Below, in pieces: positions 1 through 3,940 of a DNA stretch of 7,585 bases. The stretch comes from Methylocapsa sp. (lineage in GTDB: Bacteria > Pseudomonadota > Alphaproteobacteria > Rhizobiales > Beijerinckiaceae): NCBI GenBank assembly GCA_003162995.1, contig PLUZ01000347.1:3837-11421 (forward strand), given 5' to 3'. Below the pieces are notes generated by a model. It made no database searches and had not been told where the DNA came from. It saw only the letters and a list, made by a program, of their open reading frames with translations. The translations under genes were made by a program, and so were the position numbers. How positions within the stretch are numbered: position 1 is the stretch's first letter; the number at the start of each line of letters is the position of its first letter.

Positions 1-138
1 CTGCCACCCATAGGGCAGCCGTGACGACGGACTCGCCGCCTTAACCTCGCTGTCGACCGGCTTATCGTCTGCCAACGCGGCCGCAGTTGAAAGGCCTAAC
101 AAACCGGCCAGACATGCTTTCTTTAGTGTTTTCTTCAT
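1..138 (-). CDS. N-terminal part of an exported protein of unknown function (runs off left edge)
   Basis: On the minus strand an ATG at 138-136 opens a frame that stays open for 46 codons to the window edge. The product begins MKKTLKKACLAGLLGLST, a typical Sec signal peptide: lysine-rich n-region, hydrophobic h-region of about 14 residues, and an Ala-Leu-Ala cleavage site near residue 23 followed by Asp-Asp. The mature part visible (KPVDSEVKAASPSSRLPYGWQ minus its last residue, roughly residues 26-46) is too short to place in a family. The ribosome binding site is weak: an AGG lies only 2 bases before the ATG and a GGGG lies a little further upstream. The gene diverges from the hydrolase gene at 621, so the region between them may hold control sites for both. 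That it is an exported protein is well supported; its function is unknown. Confidence 0.7.
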   Translation of the reverse strand, partial: MKKTLKKACLAGLLGLSTAAALADDKPVDSEVKAASPSSRLPYGWQ

Positions 139-268
139 TGCCTAACCCCAATTTCGAGAATGTCCGAGAACATCGTTGGCTCGCCTGTCACTGTCGTCCC
201 AAAGCTGCGAATCGGACGGATCCCCATCCAGCCAGCCCAGAGCACTTCGATCCCACAGCCACTTTAAC

Positions 269-295
269 ATAACCCTATTATTCCGATAGTGTTAT
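269..295. promoter_or_regulatory. Operator-like inverted repeat between divergent genes
   Basis: The left arm ATAACCCTAT (269-278) and right arm ATAGTGTTAT (286-295) are reverse complements at 9 of 10 positions, separated by 7 bases (279-285). Centre-to-centre spacing of the arms is 17 bases, so both half-sites lie on nearly the same face of the helix, as expected for a dimeric repressor such as TetR-, GntR- or MarR-type proteins. It lies 131 bases from the left gene start and 326 bases from the hydrolase start, in an AT-rich patch. No regulator gene is visible in the window, so the binding protein is unknown. Confidence 0.5.
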
Positions 296-304
296 AGTCA
301 ATTG
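274..304 (+). repeat. Degenerate direct repeat, copy A (partner at 389-417)
   Basis: CCTATTATT (274-282) and GTCAATTG (297-304) recur in the same order at 389-397 and 410-417; the intervening segment is 14 bases here and 12 in the other copy. Copy A overlaps the inverted repeat at 269-295. GTTATA also occurs in both neighbourhoods (291-296 and 381-386). Two similar AT-rich boxes about 114 bases apart may be paired binding sites or duplicated promoter segments. Confidence 0.4.
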
Positions 305-388
305 CATTGCGCGGCGCGACGACGCCAAGGCAAGAAGCCTGCCTTGTAATCAGCCTTGTGACCTCCTTGAGAGCCTCCAAGTTATATT

Positions 389-417
389 CCTATTATTTTT
401 ATCGACAATGTCAATTG
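389..417 (+). repeat. Degenerate direct repeat, copy B (partner at 274-304)
   Basis: This is the second copy of the CCTATTATT / GTCAATTG pair. In this copy GTCAATTGAC (410-419) is a perfect 10-base palindrome, and it contains a TTGACT hexamer (414-419) that could serve as a -35 element for the hydrolase gene, although no well-spaced -10 is evident. The inverted-repeat arms of copy A are not conserved here. Confidence 0.35.
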
Positions 418-608
418 ACTAGAATTATGGGCTGTAATAAAAACTTGCCGGCGGAGGGGTTGCCTGGACGTATCCACCAATTGGCCTGAGAGGTGCTTTC
501 CGCAGCAACGGCTCACGGCCGGCTCAATCACGTCCGATTGGGTCCCTGACATGCGCCGCCATGGCCACCGCAGAGTTCTATTGCTCTTTCGCCCGAACGA
601 AATTCACC

Positions 609-613
609 AGGAG
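609..613 (+). promoter_or_regulatory. Ribosome binding site that fixes the GTG start of the hydrolase
   Basis: AGGAG at 609-613 lies 7 bases before GTG 621. The in-frame ATG at 561 lacks such a site and would add 20 residues that do not look like part of the family. I therefore place the start at 621. Confidence 0.7.
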
Positions 614-620
614 ATGTTGC

Positions 621-1520
621 GTGACACGCAAGACAGCAAATGACTTTGATCCGGAGGTGCTGAAACTTTTCGACCTTTACGTTCATGGCCTGACCAGCCG
701 TCGAGGGTTTTTGGATGGTGTTGCGAAATTTACCGCCGGTGGTGCCGCGGCGGCAGGACTGCTCGAGGCGCTCAACCCTCGCTTTGCAGAAGCCGAGCAA
801 ATCGCCAAGGATGATCCCCGAATCACGGCAAGTTACGTGGAGTATCAGTCACCAGACGGCTACGGCACACTGCGTGCCTATCTGGCGAAGCCGGCGCATG
901 TGGAGGGGAAGCTTCCTTCTGTGCTGGTTGTGCATGAGAATCGCGGCCTCAACCCTCACATCGAAGATATTAGCCGGCGGCTGGCGGTGGATCATTTTAT
1001 CGCTTTTGCCCCGGATGCGCTCTCGCCGCTGGGCGGCTATCCGGGCGACGAGGACAAGGCGCGCGATCTTTTCCCCAAGCTGGATCAGGCCAAGACCCGC
1101 AATGACTTTATCGCGGCCTACAATGTCGTGAAGAGTTTGCCCGAGAGCAACGGCAAAGTGGGCGTGGTTGGGTTCTGCTATGGCGGCGGCATCGCCAATT
1201 TCCTGGCGACCAGGCTTCCCGATCTCGCCGCTGCCGTACCCTTCTACGGGGCCCAGCCGACAGCGGAGGAAACCGCGAAAATCAAGGCGGCTCTCCTCAT
1301 CCATTATGCCGGCGCCGACGATCGCATCAATGCTGGATGGCCGGCCTACGAGGCAGCCCTCAAGGCCAATGGCATCAACTACCAGGCCTTTATCTATCCA
1401 GGTGTTCAGCATGGGTTCAACAACGATACCACGCCCCGCTATGACGCAGACGCCGCGAAGCTGGCCTGGCAACGCACCATCGAATTCTTCGATGCTCATC
1501 TGGGGAACGGCCGAAGCTGA
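621..1520 (+). CDS. Tat-exported dienelactone hydrolase family protein (YghX-like)
   Basis: The 299-residue product belongs to the dienelactone hydrolase (DLH) group of alpha/beta hydrolases. The N-terminus, beginning TRKTANDFDPEVLKLF, matches YghX-like DLH proteins as I remember them. A twin-arginine motif SRRGFL (residues 26-31) is followed by an Ala/Gly-rich hydrophobic stretch and an Ala-Glu-Ala site near residue 58, which predicts Tat export of the folded enzyme. The catalytic set looks intact: nucleophile elbow GFCYGGG with Cys186, Asp234 in GADDRI, His264 in GVQHGF, plus Glu106 in HENRGL, the glutamate that DLH enzymes use to control the Cys. Family members cleave lactones or esters; the substrate here is not evident. 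The gene heads a co-directional run, 58 bases before the rhodanese-fold gene. The fold is confident, the reaction unproven. Confidence 0.9.
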   Translation: MTRKTANDFDPEVLKLFDLYVHGLTSRRGFLDGVAKFTAGGAAAAGLLEALNPRFAEAEQIAKDDPRITASYVEYQSPDGYGTLRAYLAKPAHVEGKLPSVLVVHENRGLNPHIEDISRRLAVDHFIAFAPDALSPLGGYPGDEDKARDLFPKLDQAKTRNDFIAAYNVVKSLPESNGKVGVVGFCYGGGIANFLATRLPDLAAAVPFYGAQPTAEETAKIKAALLIHYAGADDRINAGWPAYEAALKANGINYQAFIYPGVQHGFNNDTTPRYDADAAKLAWQRTIEFFDAHLGNGRS

Positions 1521-1578
1521 CATAGCCCGGCCTTCGTTTATCACCCAATCCCAGCACAATAGGTAAGCAAAGGTAACA

Positions 1579-2427
1579 ATGACAATGCGTAAACTTCTGA
1601 CTTACGCCACAATGGCGATCCTTCTCGCGGCGCCGCTAGCGCGTGCTGCGGACACGGCCGCTCCCGCCCCAGCCGCGGCGCAGCCGCCAGCTGCCGAATA
1701 CAAGTACAAAACGCCGAAGCTCAAGCGAGCAGAAATTGATGCTCTGCTGGCCAAGCCTGAAGGCCTGCTCGTCATTGACGTTCGTCGGCCCGACGAATTG
1801 ACGAAGATCGGCGGTTTGCCCGTTTATCTCAGCGTTCAGGCCAAGGATCTCGAAAGCAGTCTGTCCTATATCCCCAAAGATCGCAGTATCGTGACCGTCT
1901 CGAACCATGCCGGACGCGCCGGCGCCGCGGCCGATTTGCTCGCCAGCCATGGCTTCAAAGTGGCCGGTGCGATTGGGGTCGAGAACTACGAAGAGGAAGG
2001 CGGCACGCTGACCAAAATCGCGACACCAGCGCCTGCCGCGTCGGCAGCGCAACCGCCTGCTGCCGACGAATACAAGTACAAAACGACACGGCTCAAGCGC
2101 GCTGAAATCGACGCCCTGCTGGCCAAGCCGGAAAACCTTCTCGTCATTGACGTTCGGCGGCCTGACGAAATCACGAAGACAGGCGGTTTACCGGTTTATC
2201 TCAGCATTCAGGCCAACGACGTCGAAAAAAATCTGGCCTATATCCCCAAAGATCGCGTTATCGTGACCGTCGCGAACCATTTCGGACGCAACGGCGCCGC
2301 GGGCGATCTGCTCGCCAGTCACGGCTTCAAAGTGGCCGGTGCCATTGCGGCCGAGTACTACGAAGCCGAAGGCGGCACGCTGACCAAAATCGTGCCGCCA
2401 GCGCCCGCCGCAGCAGCGGTCCGCTGA
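1579..2427 (+). CDS. Exported tandem rhodanese-fold protein without catalytic cysteines
   Basis: The 282-residue product has a Sec signal peptide (MTMRKLL..., Ala-Arg-Ala cleavage site near residues 21-23), an Ala/Pro-rich linker, and two near-identical domains at residues 40-147 and 164-271 joined by a second Ala/Pro linker; a third Ala/Pro tail ends the protein. Each domain has rhodanese hallmarks: LLVIDVRRPDE, a GGLPVYL segment, then IVTV followed by the active-site loop and a DLLASHGFKVAGAI helix-strand. In rhodaneses the loop starts with the sulfur-carrying Cys (C-x-x-G-x-R). Gapless alignment puts Ser108 and Ala232 at that position, while the loop Arg is kept (Arg113 and its counterpart). 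The whole protein contains no Cys, so it cannot be a classical thiosulfate:cyanide sulfurtransferase; a binding or structural periplasmic role is more likely. ATG 1579 and ATG 1585 are both possible starts; an AAGGT lies at 1570-1574. Confidence 0.85.
   Translation: MTMRKLLTYATMAILLAAPLARAADTAAPAPAAAQPPAAEYKYKTPKLKRAEIDALLAKPEGLLVIDVRRPDELTKIGGLPVYLSVQAKDLESSLSYIPKDRSIVTVSNHAGRAGAAADLLASHGFKVAGAIGVENYEEEGGTLTKIATPAPAASAAQPPAADEYKYKTTRLKRAEIDALLAKPENLLVIDVRRPDEITKTGGLPVYLSIQANDVEKNLAYIPKDRVIVTVANHFGRNGAAGDLLASHGFKVAGAIAAEYYEAEGGTLTKIVPPAPAAAAVR
1696..2019 (+). repeat. Internal gene duplication, unit 1 (rhodanese domain 1)
   Basis: These 324 bases encode residues 40-147 and align without gaps to 2068-2391 at an offset of 372 bases. 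By hand count the two protein units are identical at 88 of 108 positions. The flanking linker codons are also similar, with one extra GAC codon before unit 2. The similarity points to tandem duplication inside the gene. Confidence 0.9.
2068..2391 (+). repeat. Internal gene duplication, unit 2 (rhodanese domain 2)
   Basis: This is the second copy of the 324-base unit. Differences cluster in the segment before the active-site loop (Leu-Glu-Ser-Ser versus Val-Glu-Lys-Asn) and in the loop itself (SNHAGRAG versus ANHFGRNG). That suggests the two domains may have begun to bind different partners. Confidence 0.9.
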
Positions 2428-2442
2428 CTTTTTTCGAGAACG

Positions 2443-2474
2443 CAAACAAACACGACGCGCGAAACGTGTGTTTG
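2443..2474 (+). promoter_or_regulatory. Stem-loop between rhodanese-like and peroxiredoxin genes
   Basis: CAAAC-(AA)-ACACG at 2443-2454 can pair with CGTGTGTTTG at 2465-2474, giving 10 base pairs with a 2-base bulge and a 10-base loop. No T-run follows, so it is not a standard rho-independent terminator. It could be an mRNA-stabilising or processing hairpin within an operon, or chance. Confidence 0.3.
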
Positions 2475-2510
2475 ACGCTATCCCAGATGTGAGACACGGG
2501 AGGAATTCAT

Positions 2511-3065
2511 ATGAAGCGCCTTGCAGTGTGGTTCGCCGTTTTTGGGGGCCTTCTGACGACGCCGGTTTGGGCGGCCTTGAAACCGGGCGACGCCGCGCCC
2601 GATTTCACCGCGCAAGCGGCGGTCGGCGGAAAGGACTTCACATTTTCCTTGTCCGACGCCCTGAAACGCGGACCCGTGGTCCTCTACTTCTATCCGAAGT
2701 CGTTCACCCGGGGCTGCACCATCGAGGCTCATGAATTTGCCGAAGCGGCGGCAAGCTTCGCGGAAGCAGGAGCAACCCTGATCGGCATGTCGAAAGACCC
2801 GATCGAGGTGCAGCGTGATTTCTCGACGCAGGAATGCCGGGACAAATTCCCGGTCGCCGCCGACCCCTCCCTATCCGTTATTCACGCTTATGACGCACTA
2901 AGGGCCGGTGTTACCGCCTCCGGGGAGACCGTGTCTGATCGAATATCTTATGTGATCGCACCCGAGGGCACGGTTCTCTACTCCTATGTCGATCCCAAGC
3001 CTGACAAGCATATCGAGAACACGCTGGCAGTTGTGCGTCAGTGGCATGAGCAACATAAAAACTAA
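2511..3065 (+). CDS. Exported peroxiredoxin, AhpC/TSA superfamily, Bcp/PrxQ-like
   Basis: The 184-residue product starts with a Sec signal peptide (MKRLAVWFAVFGG..., cleavage near Trp-Ala/Ala at 20-22). The mature protein is a thioredoxin-fold peroxidase: LKPGDAAPDF start, FYPKSFTRGCT active-site segment with the P-x-x-x-T-x-x-C pattern (Pro62, Thr66, peroxidatic Cys69), and Arg144 in DRISYVI, the usual second active-site arginine. It would reduce hydroperoxides in the periplasm. The PrxQ-type resolving Cys five residues after the first is absent (His74). A second Cys at 109 (STQECRDKF) could act as the resolving residue; otherwise the enzyme is 1-Cys. The start is secure: GGGAGGA at 2498-2504 lies 6 bases before the ATG. 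Only 11 bases separate its stop from the next gene, so the two are very probably co-transcribed. Confidence 0.9.
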   Translation: MKRLAVWFAVFGGLLTTPVWAALKPGDAAPDFTAQAAVGGKDFTFSLSDALKRGPVVLYFYPKSFTRGCTIEAHEFAEAAASFAEAGATLIGMSKDPIEVQRDFSTQECRDKFPVAADPSLSVIHAYDALRAGVTASGETVSDRISYVIAPEGTVLYSYVDPKPDKHIENTLAVVRQWHEQHKN

Positions 3066-3076
3066 AGGAAAAGTGG

Positions 3077-3577
3077 ATGAGAACCAAGTTAATCGCATAC
3101 AAGTTGGCCACCGTCGCGAGTTTGGCCTGCGCTGTTGCCTTCCCCGCAAATGCGGAACTTCTTAACGAAAAGAACCTGTCAGCGTCGGTGGCTCTGACCA
3201 TCGCGCAAACCGCTTACGAAAGCTGCGCGCAACAGGGGTATCACGTGTCGGTGCATGTGGTCGGCCGCGAGGGCCAGGTCCTCGTCGCAATTCGAGGCGA
3301 CGACTCGTCGCCGCACACCTTAGAGAATAGTCTGCGCAAAGCCTACACAGCCCGCACTTTCCGGACACCCTCAGGGGACTTCGCGCAACGCGTGAAAGAC
3401 AACCCCACCCTGGGAGTCGTTCATCTTCCCGGCGTAATTGCCTTGCAAGGCGCCTTACCGATCAAGGTCGGCGAAGACGTCATCGGCGCGGTCGGGGTTT
3501 CCGGTGCTCCCGGCGGCGACAAGGACGAGGCTTGCTCCAAAGCAGGTATCGACAAGGTGGCGGCGCAACTCAAGTGA
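3077..3577 (+). CDS. Exported GlcG/HbpS family haem-binding-type protein
   Basis: The 166-residue product has a Sec signal peptide ending at Pro-Ala-Asn-Ala (residues 23-26), then a single GlcG/HbpS (formerly DUF336) domain. Family features are visible: the long first helix ending in a Tyr-His-Val-Ser-Val-His-Val-Val strand with a following G-x-x-G turn (residues 55-67), an R-G-D-D segment (73-76), LRKAYTARTF (87-96), and the signature GALPIKVGEDVIGAVGVSGA (residues 125-144) followed by DKDEACSKAG. HbpS of Streptomyces is a secreted haem-binding redox-stress protein; many others are uncharacterised. AAGGA at 3065-3069 lies 7 bases before the ATG. Tight coupling to the peroxiredoxin suggests a shared role in oxidant or haem handling in the periplasm, which is inference. 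Cys50 and Cys152 are the only mature cysteines and could form a disulfide. Confidence 0.88.
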   Translation: MRTKLIAYKLATVASLACAVAFPANAELLNEKNLSASVALTIAQTAYESCAQQGYHVSVHVVGREGQVLVAIRGDDSSPHTLENSLRKAYTARTFRTPSGDFAQRVKDNPTLGVVHLPGVIALQGALPIKVGEDVIGAVGVSGAPGGDKDEACSKAGIDKVAAQLK

Positions 3578-3675
3578 TATCTTGGATTCGAAGATTTCGA
3601 TGGAGGAATGAAGATCCAGGTCTGAACCCTAGTCACACAAAGGGTGAGCGAGAAGGTTGCTCATTGTCGTGGCTT

Positions 3676-3702
3676 GTCACGGCGGGATCATAAGCCGGTG
3701 AC
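3676..3702 (+). terminator. Possible terminator hairpin downstream of the GlcG/HbpS gene
   Basis: GTCACGGC (3676-3683) pairs with GCCGGTGAC (3694-3702), giving 8 base pairs with a single bulged base and a 10-base loop. A run of five T follows at 3714-3718, which is 11 bases after the stem and further than in a canonical intrinsic terminator. It sits about 100 bases after the stop at 3577, a plausible place for the transcript end. Confidence 0.35.
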
Positions 3703-3746
3703 ATCATAAAGCGTTTTTGGGTTAGCTTAAGGAATGGTTAGCCCGA

Positions 3747-3800
3747 CGCTCTAGACTCTAGAGCGCATTCAGAGTCCATGGACTGAGAAAGCGCTCTAGA
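3747..3800. repeat. Compound palindrome with three CGCTCTAGA cores
   Basis: Two overlapping palindromes share an arm. The first is 3747-3765: nine-base arms CGCTCTAGA / TCTAGAGCG around one central base, perfect. The second is 3757-3800: ten-base arms TCTAGAGCGC / GCGCTCTAGA, perfect, continuing through an interior with 3 mismatches to the central perfect palindrome AGTCCATGGACT (3773-3784); 19 of 22 pairs match overall. TCTAGAGC-type palindromes are, from memory, common dispersed intergenic repeats in Rhizobiales. It may be a mobile palindromic unit or a structured leader. Confidence 0.6.
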
Positions 3801-3810
3801 ACTTTGTTTT

Positions 3811-3856
3811 GCCGCATGATCTTTTCTAAAACTCTGCAACTTTTGAGAGCGTGCTC
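3811..3856. repeat. Degenerate rhizobial-type palindromic repeat (GCATGATC element)
   Basis: GCATGATCTTTTCTAAAA (3814-3831) followed by an ACTTTTGAG segment and GAGCGTGCTC resembles a dispersed repeat I recall from Bradyrhizobium and related genomes, whose arms read GCATGATC ... GATCATGC with TTTTCCGAAAA beside the left arm. Here the right arm is eroded (GAGCGTGC instead of GATCATGC), as expected for an old copy. It directly follows the TCTAGA palindrome, as such elements often do. Confidence 0.5.
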
Positions 3857-3940
3857 AACACAATGAATGGGGGCATGCCGAACGACATGAACGGGTGCGG
3901 TTCCGGTCGCAAATGAGGCAGAGAGGAGCGAGGCGGGACA

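Larger units (their letters stand above)
139..620. other. Divergent intergenic region, 482 bases
   Basis: This gap separates the leftward secreted-protein gene from the rightward hydrolase gene. Short ATG frames occur in it (for example 307-489), but their products have no recognisable domain, no good ribosome binding site and atypical composition, so I do not call them genes. AT-rich stretches at about 262-305 and 381-435 stand out against the GC-rich flanks and are the likeliest places for promoters. TTGACT hexamers exist on the + strand at 414-419 and on the minus strand at 302-297, but the best -10-like partners (TAATAA, TAATAG) sit only 14-15 bases away, so neither is a convincing sigma-70 promoter. 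The operator-like elements are listed separately. Confidence 0.6.
3578..3940. other. Intergenic region, 363 bases, rich in palindromes
   Basis: I find no credible gene here. The first part (3578-3745) holds a weak hairpin at 3676-3702. The middle (3747-3856) holds two repeat-like palindromic elements, listed separately. The last 80 bases are the leader of the large haem/propeller gene. The region breaks the co-directional run, so the 3941 gene probably has its own promoter, though I cannot point to convincing -35/-10 boxes. Confidence 0.6.

Noticed and set aside
307..489. Sixty-codon + strand frame in the divergent intergenic region
   Set aside because: No ribosome binding site, no domain, and it overlaps the operator/repeat area.
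849..1559. Minus-strand open frame of 236 codons opposite the hydrolase gene
   Set aside because: It is antisense to a gene with intact catalytic motifs, has no recognisable domain, and long antisense frames are common in GC-rich DNA.
3608..3625. Mini-frame ATG AAG ATC CAG GTC TGA preceded by GGAGG
   Set aside because: The GGAGG is almost touching the ATG, too close for initiation, and five codons give no testable identity.
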